Source: JBKQHQ01 sp052148715 (GTDB lineage: Bacteria > Pseudomonadota > Alphaproteobacteria > Rhizobiales > Xanthobacteraceae). From it: DNA of 6,363 nt. Within the stretch, counting starts at the first letter, position 1; each line of letters starts with the position of its first letter. The position numbers and the translations under genes were made by a program. The stretch lies in contig JBKQHQ010000004.1 in assembly GCA_052148715.1 (NCBI GenBank), forward strand, positions 1 through 6,363, in the 5' to 3' direction. The notes beneath the pieces are model-generated. The model was given only the letters and a program-made list of their open reading frames with translations. It was not told the DNA's origin and searched no databases. Below, piece after piece: positions 1 to 5,665 of this stretch.

Positions 1-218
1 GGTACGACACGCCGAACATCCATTTCTGCACCATCAAGGACTTCCGTGATCTGACGGAGGTGATCGGCGCAAAGATGGTCAAGGCGGTCGCGCTCAATGC
101 TTGGGGCTCGCCGCTGCGGCTCAACGCACCGTGGTGGTTTTGGAATCTGTTCGGCGAGCAGGCGGTGTTTCTGCTTAGCCGCAAGAACGGACCCACGGCG
201 GCGTTTCCACCTCGGTGA
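1..218 (+). CDS. metW: MetW-like methionine biosynthesis protein, 3' end only
   Basis: The reading frame enters from the left edge (first whole codon at 3) and stops at TGA 216-218, giving the last 71 residues. The fragment reads YDTPNIHFCTIKDF near its start and NAPWWFWNLFGEQAVFLL near its end, which I recognise as the C-terminal part of MetW. MetW is a small cytoplasmic protein with a class I methyltransferase-like fold. It partners MetX, the homoserine O-acyltransferase, in the first committed step of methionine synthesis in many proteobacteria. Its gene usually follows metX, which would lie to the left, outside the window. After the conserved FLLSR stretch there are about a dozen less typical residues before the stop. 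The S-adenosylmethionine-binding motif is not visible because the N-terminal part is missing. The family call rests on memory of the conserved C-terminus. Confidence 0.85.
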   Translation, partial: YDTPNIHFCTIKDFRDLTEVIGAKMVKAVALNAWGSPLRLNAPWWFWNLFGEQAVFLLSRKNGPTAAFPPR

Positions 219-282
219 CGAGGTCGCCCTCTGCAATCTCACCTGCGCAAGATGACTTCCGCATAGTGCCGCGATCGCCGTG

Positions 283-298
283 GCCGGGCCCTCCCGGC
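283..298 (+). terminator. GC-rich hairpin after metW, weak terminator candidate
   Basis: GCCGGG (283-288) and CCCGGC (293-298) pair perfectly around a CCCT loop, 65 bases past the metW stop. There is no U run downstream, so this is at best a 3'-end stabiliser or a weak or Rho-assisted end. It may equally be chance in GC-rich DNA. Confidence 0.2.
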
Positions 299-366
299 AA
301 GCGGCAAATGTTCCCGAGACCTCTTCCGTCCTTTTGGCCAGCGCCCACATATCGGGGAGCGGACCG

Positions 367-392
367 CTTCGGGGTTCGCGTTGGCTCCCCAT
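367..392 (+). promoter_or_regulatory. Possible heat-shock (RpoH-type) promoter for clpB
   Basis: clpB is a classic RpoH regulon gene, so a sigma-32 promoter is expected in this gap. The best match to the CCCCAT -10 element with acceptable spacing is CCCCAT at 387-392, with CTTCGG at 367-372 as a poor -35 (3 of 6 against CTTGAA) and a 14-base spacer. A better -35, CTTGAC at 398-403, has a second CCCCAT at 430-435, but the 26-base gap is too long. This assignment is weak. Confidence 0.2.
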
Positions 393-476
393 GCGTTCTT
401 GACGAAGATCATGGACGGACGGGGGGATCCCCCATGACGATGGCCTCTGCGCGCCGAAAAGACGGGCGGAGAGGCT

Positions 477-483
477 GAGGGAG
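477..483 (+). promoter_or_regulatory. Shine-Dalgarno fixing the clpB start
   Basis: GAGGGAG lies 7 bases before ATG 491. This spacing supports ATG 491 over the in-frame TTG at 485, which would leave only 1 base after the purine run. ATG 491 also gives the normal ClpB N-terminus, MDFEKYT. Confidence 0.8.
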
Positions 484-490
484 TTTGCTT

Positions 491-3088
491 ATGGATTTTG
501 AGAAATATACCGACCGGGCCAAAGGGTTCGTTCAATCCGCCCAATCGCTGGCGCTGCGCGAAGGGCATCCGCAATTCACCCCCGAGCACCTGCTCAAGGT
601 GCTGCTCGACGACCCGGAAGGGCTGGCGGCGGGGCTGATAGACCGGGCTGGGGGCAATTCGCGCGAGGCGCTCCTTGCCGTCGAGGCGGTGCTGGCGAAA
701 ATGCCGAAAGTTTCCGGCGGCGGCGCTGGACCGCCCGTTTTGACCTCGGCCGGCGCGCGGGTCTTCGATTCCGCGCAGAAGGTCGCCGAAAAGGCGGGCG
801 ACAGCTATGTCACGGTCGAGCGTCTGTTGCTGGCGCTCGCGCTCGATCGGCAAAGCGATGCGGGTAAAATCCTCGCCAAAGCGGGAGTCTCGGCGCAGAA
901 CCTCAACGCGGCGATCAATGCCTTGCGCCAAGGCCGCACGGCCGACAGCGCGTCGGCCGAAAACGCCTATGACGCGCTCAAGAAATATGCGCGCGATCTC
1001 ACGCAGGCGGCGCGCGACGGCAAGATCGACCCGGTGATCGGGCGCGACGAAGAGATCCGCCGCACAATTCAGGTTCTGTCCCGCCGCACCAAGAACAATC
1101 CGGTGCTGATCGGTGATCCCGGCGTCGGCAAGACCGCGATCGTCGAAGGGTTGGCGCTGCGCATCGTCAACGGCGACGTGCCCGAGAGCCTGCACGACAA
1201 GAAGCTGCTTGCGCTCGACATGGGGTCCCTGATTGCCGGTGCCAAATACCGCGGCGAGTTCGAGGAGCGGCTGAAAGCCGTGCTGCAGGAGGTGACGGGC
1301 GCGCAGGGCGGCATCATCCTGTTCATCGACGAGATGCACACGATCGTCGGCGCCGGCAAAGCTGATGGCGCCATGGATGCGTCGAACCTGCTCAAGCCGG
1401 CGCTGGCGCGCGGCGAGCTGCACTGCATCGGGGCGACTACGCTCGACGAATACCGCAAGCACGTGGAGAAGGACGCGGCCTTGGCGCGGCGCTTCCAGCC
1501 GGTCTTCGTCTCCGAGCCGTCGGTCGAGGACACGATCTCGATCCTGCGCGGGCTCAAGGAGAAATACGAGCTGCACCATGGCGTGCGGATCACGGACGCC
1601 GCGCTGGTCGCTGCCGCGACCCTGTCCAACCGCTACATCACCGACCGTTTCCTCCCCGACAAGGCGATCGATCTGGTCGACGAGGCAGCCGCGCGCCTGA
1701 AGATGCAGGTCGACTCGAAGCCGGAGGAGCTCGATACGATTGACCGCGAGATCGTTCGGCGCAAGATCGAGCAGGAGGCGCTCAAGAAGGAGCATGACCC
1801 CGGCTCCAAGGAACGGCTGAAGCGGCTGGAGAAGGAGCTCGCCCAGCTCGAGCAGACATCGACCGAGCTGACCACCCGTTGGAAAGCCGAACAGGAGAAT
1901 CTCAAGGGCGCGCAGGCCGTGAAAGCTGAGCTCGACAAATTGCGCACCGAGCTTGCCGACGCGCAGCGGCGCGGTGAGTATCAGCGCGCCGGCGAGCTCG
2001 CCTACGGCCGCATTCCGGAGCTTGAGAAGAAGCTACAGGCGATGGAAGCGGCCGAGGGCAAGGGCGTGGTGGTTGAGGAGGCCGTGACCGCCAACCACAT
2101 CGCGCAAGTCGTCTCGCGCTGGACCGGCATTCCGGTCGACCGGATGCTCGAAGGCGAGCGGGAAAAACTGCTGCGCATGGAGGAGCAGATCGCCAAGCGC
2201 GTGGTCGGTCAGGAAGAAGCCGTGAAGGCCGTCTCGACCGCGGTGCGGCGGGCGCGGGCCGGCTTGCAGGACCCGAATCGGCCGATCGGCTCGTTCATGT
2301 TCCTGGGACCAACCGGCGTCGGCAAGACCGAGCTCACCAAGGCGCTCGCCGAGTTCTTGTTCGACGACGAGCAGGCCTTGGTGCGCATCGATATGTCGGA
2401 ATACATGGAGAAACATTCGGTGGCGCGGCTGATCGGCGCTCCTCCCGGCTACGTCGGATACGAGGAGGGCGGCGCGCTCACCGAGGCGGTGCGGCGGCGG
2501 CCCTACCAGGTGGTCCTATTCGATGAGATCGAGAAGGCGCATGCCGACGTGTTCAACGTGCTACTGCAGGTGCTCGACGACGGACGGCTGACCGACGGGC
2601 AGGGCCGCACGGTCGACTTCCGCAACACGCTGATCGTGATGACGTCCAATCTCGGCGCCGAGTATCTCGTGGCTCAGCCGGAGGACCAAGACACGGATGC
2701 CGTCAAGGAAGAAGTCATGGCCATGGTGCGGGCACACTTCCGGCCCGAATTCTTGAACCGCGTCGACGAAATCATCCTGTTCCATCGGCTGAAGAAGAGC
2801 GAGATCAGCCGCATCGTCGACATCCAGATCAAGCGTCTCGCCAAGTTGCTCGAGGAGCGCAAGATCACGATCGTGCTCGAGCCGAGCGCCCGTGACTGGC
2901 TCGCGGAGCGGGGCTGGGATCCGGCCTATGGGGCGCGGCCGCTCAAGCGGGTGATCCAAAAGACGATCCAAGATCCGCTCGCCGAGCGAATTCTGGCGGG
3001 CTCCATCAAGGATGGCGAACGCGTGGTGATCTCTGTCGGCAAGAAGGGCTTGACCTTCAACGGTCAGGTCGCAGCGGCGGCGGCGTAA
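491..3088 (+). CDS. clpB: ATP-dependent chaperone ClpB (Hsp100 disaggregase)
   Basis: The 865-residue product matches ClpB in length and layout (E. coli ClpB is 857). ClpB is a cytoplasmic hexameric AAA+ machine that works with DnaK/DnaJ/GrpE to pull polypeptides out of heat-induced aggregates. Counting from ATG 491: the substrate-binding N domain spans about 1-145. NBD1 has Walker A GDPGVGKT (208-215, Lys214), pore-loop Tyr253, Walker B ending in Asp280-Glu281, and arginine fingers Arg333-Arg334. The charged coiled-coil middle domain, which contacts DnaK, spans about 410-525. NBD2 has Walker A GPTGVGKT (606-613, Lys612), pore loop GYVGY (Tyr654, Tyr657), Walker B Asp678-Glu679, arginine finger Arg757, and sensor 2 GARPLKR (Arg816). 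Every catalytic residue is present and no frameshift is seen. There is no ClpP-binding IGF/L loop pattern that I noticed, as expected for ClpB rather than ClpA. The C-terminus ends in a short alanine run. The next gene converges on it after 37 bases. Confidence 0.98.
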   Translation: MDFEKYTDRAKGFVQSAQSLALREGHPQFTPEHLLKVLLDDPEGLAAGLIDRAGGNSREALLAVEAVLAKMPKVSGGGAGPPVLTSAGARVFDSAQKVAEKAGDSYVTVERLLLALALDRQSDAGKILAKAGVSAQNLNAAINALRQGRTADSASAENAYDALKKYARDLTQAARDGKIDPVIGRDEEIRRTIQVLSRRTKNNPVLIGDPGVGKTAIVEGLALRIVNGDVPESLHDKKLLALDMGSLIAGAKYRGEFEERLKAVLQEVTGAQGGIILFIDEMHTIVGAGKADGAMDASNLLKPALARGELHCIGATTLDEYRKHVEKDAALARRFQPVFVSEPSVEDTISILRGLKEKYELHHGVRITDAALVAAATLSNRYITDRFLPDKAIDLVDEAAARLKMQVDSKPEELDTIDREIVRRKIEQEALKKEHDPGSKERLKRLEKELAQLEQTSTELTTRWKAEQENLKGAQAVKAELDKLRTELADAQRRGEYQRAGELAYGRIPELEKKLQAMEAAEGKGVVVEEAVTANHIAQVVSRWTGIPVDRMLEGEREKLLRMEEQIAKRVVGQEEAVKAVSTAVRRARAGLQDPNRPIGSFMFLGPTGVGKTELTKALAEFLFDDEQALVRIDMSEYMEKHSVARLIGAPPGYVGYEEGGALTEAVRRRPYQVVLFDEIEKAHADVFNVLLQVLDDGRLTDGQGRTVDFRNTLIVMTSNLGAEYLVAQPEDQDTDAVKEEVMAMVRAHFRPEFLNRVDEIILFHRLKKSEISRIVDIQIKRLAKLLEERKITIVLEPSARDWLAERGWDPAYGARPLKRVIQKTIQDPLAERILAGSIKDGERVVISVGKKGLTFNGQVAAAAA

Positions 3089-3123
3089 CAGGATCGCGCC
3101 GCGACCGCACCCGGATCACGCAG

Positions 3124-3143
3124 GGTCAGCCTCCGGACTGACC
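3124..3143. terminator. Inverted repeat at the clpB/M23 convergent junction
   Basis: GGTCAG (3124-3129) and CTGACC (3138-3143) are perfect 6-bp arms around an 8-base loop. The repeat overlaps the last codons and the stop of the - strand peptidase gene and lies 36 bases past the clpB stop. Its position suits a bidirectional terminator, but there is no T run on either side, so it may act only with Rho or be incidental. Confidence 0.3.
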
Positions 3144-5072
3144 TTGCGCCATGGCGGCGCGCGGCGGGTTGCGCGTCATCACGGCGTCGATCCTCTCGCG
3201 CTCTTTCTCGAAGGAGCCCAACATCGGCCCATCGAGCGCGCGTCCGCGCGGCAGCTTGATCTTCAACGGATCGACAAAATTACCGTTCACCAGGATCTCG
3301 TAATGGACGTGGGGCCCGGTCGACACGCCGGTCGAGCCGACGAAGCCGATGACCTGGCCCTGACGGACCTTTGTGCCGGGTTGAATATTGCGCGCGAACG
3401 CCGTCATGTGGCCGTAGGCCGTCTCATATCCGTTGGCGTGGCGGATTTTGACGTACTTGCCGTAACCGCCTTCCCAGCCGGCCTTCTCGACCGTGCCATT
3501 GCCGGCGGCGAAGATCGGCGTGCCGGCGGCCGTCGCCCAGTCGACGCCGGTATGCATCTTGGTGTAGCCAAGGATCGGGTGCCGCCGCACGCCGAACGGC
3601 GAGCGCATTTCCGCCTCGGCCACTGGCTTGCGGACCAAAAACTTCTTCGCGCTCTTGCCGGTCTCGTCGTAATAGTCGACCACCCCGTCGTCGGAGGATT
3701 GGAAGCGATAATATTTCCGGCTCTCGCCGCTAGTCGTCAGCGCGGCGTACAGCACCTCGCCCTTGGCGTCATTCGCGCCTTCTTCGTCAAACAGCACCTC
3801 GAACGAATCGCCGGGGCGAACCCGGTGCTGGAAATCGACGTCGAAGGAATAGATGCGAACGAGATTGTCGATGACCGGGCGCGGCACCTGATAGCGCAAC
3901 GCCGTTTCGTAGACGCTCTGATAAAGGCGAACGCCGTGGCCTTCGTCTTCATCGTCGTCGCCTGTATCTGCAACCTCGGTGCCGGTGTTGACGCTGCGCA
4001 CGTCGACGGACACATATTTGCCCATGTCCGACAAGGCCACGACGGCTTCCGGGCCTTTGTCACCGGCGACGATGACGCGGACCGGCTGCAACCGCTGCGT
4101 CGGACCGGATGGTCCGGTGGTGGCGAGAAGGACGAGCAGCTTTTGTCCTTCCTTGAGGCCACCGTCGCGGCCGCGCTGGCCGAAGGTTGCGGCGATCGCC
4201 TTGGCCTCGTCCGGATTGGTGCCGAGGTCGCGCAGGATCGAGGGGATGCTGTCGCCCTTCTTGACCGGGACGGCGCGTTCGGACCACGCATTGCCGCCCG
4301 TGGTTTGCGGCGCGGTCTTCTGCAGCAGCGTCACGTTCTCGGGCACGATGCGCGCCTCGATCCAGGCGTTGGGGTCGTCAACAGCCGAGGCTACCCTGAC
4401 GGGTGTTGCGGCCTCGCGTACGCGGGCAAGCACCTCGGACAGCGCTAAGGCAACCGTGACTTTCGTCTTCGGCAGAACGCCTGCAAGCTCGCGGGTGACG
4501 AAGGAGACTTCGGCATCCGGCTCCGCGGCCGGCGTCTCTTCCGGCGCGCCGTCAGCGCCCGCGTCCGCGAGCAGGCGCTGCGGATTGAAGGGGGGGATCT
4601 TGGCCGAGAGCTCGGTGACCGACAGGGATAGATTGCCGGCAATGCGCGTCAGCTGCCGAACCCGCATTGCTTCGCGCTCACCCCAGTGCGTCGGTTGGGA
4701 GAAGCGAATGGTCTGCCGCGCCACGGCCGGCTCGACCACCTGAGGCAGCTTGTCGCTCTTGTGCGCCGTGATGGTGGCCCGCTCGCCGACCGGGCCGCGC
4801 AACGTGGTGTCGACGATGCGGTCCGGCAGGGTGGCAAAGTTGGTCTCGCCGTCGAGTGAAGCGAAAATAGCGCCCCCCATCAGGGCGGCGCCGCATAAAC
4901 CGGTGAGAATTGTTCCGCTAAACCATTGCACCGACACGCGGCGCCGGTCGATGATGCCCCCGGTGGTGCCGTCGACGGAGAGTGGGGGTTCGTTTCCGAG
5001 GTCGACCGGAATTATGTCGCTACGTGTGCCGGCGTGCTGTCTGCTCTGGTCCAAGACCGCCGTCCCCTCCAC
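3126..5072 (-). CDS. Membrane-anchored M23 family murein endopeptidase
   Basis: The 648-residue product (from GTG 5072) is a zinc peptidase of the M23/LytM family, the class that cleaves peptide cross-links in peptidoglycan. A basic stretch (Arg43-Arg45) precedes one hydrophobic segment at about 48-72, which suggests a signal anchor with the remainder in the periplasm. A LysM-like/OapA-like region lies at about 268-316 (VPVKKGDSIPSILRDLG...), then an acidic linker (DDDEDE, 372-377), a Csd3/MepM-like middle domain at about 380-480, and the M23 domain at about 488-603. All expected active-site residues are present: HTGVD supplies His507 and Asp511, AYGHM supplies His555, and HVH supplies His588 and His590. 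The enzyme should therefore be active, unlike the degenerate LytM factors. The likely role is in cell-wall growth or division, like MepM. Start choice is uncertain: GTG 5072 has a weak upstream site, while TTG 5054 follows GGAGGGG and would give 642 residues. It is convergent with clpB and divergent from rrn. Confidence 0.93.
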   Translation of the reverse strand: MEGTAVLDQSRQHAGTRSDIIPVDLGNEPPLSVDGTTGGIIDRRRVSVQWFSGTILTGLCGAALMGGAIFASLDGETNFATLPDRIVDTTLRGPVGERATITAHKSDKLPQVVEPAVARQTIRFSQPTHWGEREAMRVRQLTRIAGNLSLSVTELSAKIPPFNPQRLLADAGADGAPEETPAAEPDAEVSFVTRELAGVLPKTKVTVALALSEVLARVREAATPVRVASAVDDPNAWIEARIVPENVTLLQKTAPQTTGGNAWSERAVPVKKGDSIPSILRDLGTNPDEAKAIAATFGQRGRDGGLKEGQKLLVLLATTGPSGPTQRLQPVRVIVAGDKGPEAVVALSDMGKYVSVDVRSVNTGTEVADTGDDDEDEGHGVRLYQSVYETALRYQVPRPVIDNLVRIYSFDVDFQHRVRPGDSFEVLFDEEGANDAKGEVLYAALTTSGESRKYYRFQSSDDGVVDYYDETGKSAKKFLVRKPVAEAEMRSPFGVRRHPILGYTKMHTGVDWATAAGTPIFAAGNGTVEKAGWEGGYGKYVKIRHANGYETAYGHMTAFARNIQPGTKVRQGQVIGFVGSTGVSTGPHVHYEILVNGNFVDPLKIKLPRGRALDGPMLGSFEKERERIDAVMTRNPPRAAMAQGQSGG

Positions 5073-5160
5073 GCGCGTTCTCGAGTGGTGTGTTCACGCC
5101 CATCGCCGTCCGCCGGCATCACGACTGGGTTGGAATCAAGCGACGGCACGATGCATAGGT

Positions 5161-5189
5161 ATTTTATTGCCGTCAACGATGCTGGTCGT
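5161..5189 (-). promoter_or_regulatory. Candidate promoter for the M23 peptidase gene
   Basis: On the - strand, TAAAAT (5166-5161) matches the -10 TATAAT at 5 of 6 positions. At 17-base spacing it is preceded by ACGACC (5189-5184), which matches TTGACA at 3 of 6. The predicted start near 5154 would leave a leader of about 80 bases. This is the best AT-rich element on this strand upstream of the gene, but the -35 is poor. Confidence 0.25.
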
Positions 5190-5284
5190 GCACGAAATTC
5201 CAAACCCAAGCCAGCTGGTGCGAGGTCCCCGACGCGACATCCCCCTTACCGAACTTTGATCGGCAAGAACGGCGGAGGAATGTG

Positions 5285-5297
5285 GCCGCAGTGCGGC
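5285..5297. repeat. Inverted repeat GCCGCA-G-TGCGGC
   Basis: This 13-bp odd palindrome has perfect 6-bp arms and a single central base. It lies about 160 bases upstream of the rrn -35 and could be a dimeric-regulator site. The short GC-rich arms mean chance is possible. Confidence 0.5.
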
Positions 5298-5311
5298 ACT
5301 ACGGGTTTATC

Positions 5312-5328
5312 CCACCGGTCAACGGTGG
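5312..5328. repeat. Inverted repeat CCACCG-N5-CGGTGG
   Basis: Two perfect 6-bp arms (5312-5317 and 5323-5328) flank GTCAA. The centre-to-centre distance of the arms is 11 bp, close to one helical turn, which is the geometry of many dimeric operators. It lies about 130 bases upstream of the rrn -35 and about 240 bases upstream of the M23 start. Confidence 0.5.
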
Positions 5329-5390
5329 CCCGTTACCGATTGAGTCGATCGCCGAAATTTCCGTGCCGGCTTGCAAGAGCTCATGCCCCG

Positions 5391-5404
5391 TTCGCAAGTG
5401 CGAA
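5391..5404. repeat. Inverted repeat TTCGCA-AG-TGCGAA
   Basis: The perfect 6-bp arms are separated by 2 bases. The repeat ends 51 bases upstream of the rrn -35, just beyond the usual UP-element span, where an activator or repressor could act. No known regulator site is recognised. Confidence 0.5.
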
Positions 5405-5424
5405 AACCCATGTGCCGCAGGGCC

Positions 5425-5452
5425 AAAACGTTCTTAAGATTTTTGCGTACAG
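5425..5452 (+). promoter_or_regulatory. UP-element-like A/T-rich patch upstream of the rrn promoter
   Basis: An AAAA run, TTCTTAAG and a TTTTT run sit in the roughly 30 bases before the -35, in otherwise GC-rich DNA. This is where the alpha subunit C-terminal domain of RNA polymerase binds at strong rRNA promoters. The call rests on composition and position. Confidence 0.5.
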
Positions 5453-5455
5453 GTG

Positions 5456-5484
5456 TTGACAACAGAAAGCGCCGTAGCCTATAT
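5456..5484 (+). promoter_or_regulatory. rRNA operon promoter (sigma-70/RpoD type)
   Basis: TTGACA (5456-5461) is a perfect -35. CTATAT (5479-5484) follows with a 17-base spacer and fits the alphaproteobacterial -10; TATATA at 5480-5485 with 18 bases is an alternative register. The stretch after it (ACGCCCCC) is GC-rich, as in the discriminators of promoters under stringent (ppGpp) control. Transcription should start near 5491-5493, with A5493 the likely purine. The promoter lies about 340 bases upstream of the mature 16S rRNA. Confidence 0.88.
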
Positions 5485-5557
5485 ACGCCCCCACACGGCG
5501 CGCCCCCCGCTTCGGCGCGATGGCGCGCCTCTGAAGCTCCTCACTGATAGTGGCGAA

Positions 5558-5585
5558 CAGGCTTCCGATAAGTATCGGGGGCTTG
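5558..5585 (+). other. Strong leader hairpin
   Basis: Bases 5558-5569 pair with 5574-5585 in a continuous 12-bp stem (nine Watson-Crick and three G-U pairs) with an AAGU loop at 5570-5573. It is one of the longest unbroken stems in the leader. No U run follows, so it is not an intrinsic terminator. Confidence 0.6.
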
Positions 5586-5615
5586 GGCTTCGACGGTCCT
5601 TCGGCGTGCCGGAGG

Positions 5616-5636
5616 GTGGGATTGCTTTGATCCCAC
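5616..5636 (+). promoter_or_regulatory. boxB-like hairpin directly before boxA
   Basis: GTGGGAT (5616-5622) pairs perfectly with ATCCCAC (5630-5636) around a 7-base loop, and the stem ends at the base before boxA. The order hairpin then boxA matches the boxB-boxA layout of rRNA antitermination leaders. Confidence 0.6.
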
Positions 5637-5648
5637 GTTCTTTGACAA
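5637..5648 (+). promoter_or_regulatory. boxA antitermination element
   Basis: GTTCTTTGACAA resembles the bacterial rRNA boxA consensus (TGCTCTTTAACA in E. coli; versions with TTTGACA are common elsewhere). In RNA form boxA is bound by NusB-NusE (S10) to build an elongation complex resistant to Rho-dependent termination. It lies about 145 bases after the transcription start and 183 bases before mature 16S rRNA. Confidence 0.75.
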
Positions 5649-5665
5649 GTGAATCAGAAGAAAGA

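Larger units (their letters stand above)
219..490. other. Non-coding gap between metW and clpB
   Basis: These 272 bases contain no ORF I would defend. They hold a GC-rich 6-bp hairpin with a CCCT loop (283-298), a 7-bp stem-loop with one G-U pair (359-379), a perfect 12-bp palindrome GGGGGATCCCCC (422-433), a longer imperfect hairpin (441-477), and the clpB Shine-Dalgarno (477-483). Neither GC-rich hairpin is followed by a T run, so no normal intrinsic terminator for metW is evident. No CIRCE-type inverted repeat (the HrcA operator) is present, so HrcA control of clpB is not supported. The promoter of clpB should lie here, but no candidate is strong. Confidence 0.7.
5073..5455. other. Non-coding divergent region between the M23 gene and the rrn promoter
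   Basis: These 383 bases contain no ORF with protein-like composition on either strand. They must carry the promoters of two divergent units. What I can see is a candidate - strand promoter near 5161-5189, three perfect short inverted repeats (5285-5297, 5312-5328, 5391-5404), one GANTC site (GAGTC, 5342-5346) of the kind methylated by CcrM in alphaproteobacteria, and an A/T-rich patch just upstream of the rrn -35. No terminator, tRNA or mobile-element end is apparent. Confidence 0.7.

Noticed and set aside
398..435. CTTGAC with CCCCAT as a sigma-32 promoter for clpB
   Set aside because: The spacer is 26 bases, well beyond the usual 11-17.
215..478. Small open frame starting at GTG 215, overlapping the metW stop
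   Set aside because: Low-complexity Pro/Arg-rich translation with no family resemblance, and it ends inside the clpB ribosome site region.
239..1795. A 518-residue open frame on the - strand across the clpB upstream gap and the first half of clpB
   Set aside because: It lies antisense to a fully conserved clpB, its translation is rich in Arg, Leu and Val with no recognisable domain, and long antisense frames are common in GC-rich genes.
3144..4448. A 434-residue open frame on the + strand opposite the M23 gene
   Set aside because: The - strand frame encodes an intact M23 peptidase with all motifs. The + strand translation has no motif and no convincing ribosome site.
5307..5315. DnaA-box-like TTATCCCAC
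   Set aside because: Only 6 of 9 positions match TTATCCACA, and there is no cluster of boxes or AT-rich unwinding region, so no origin is supported.
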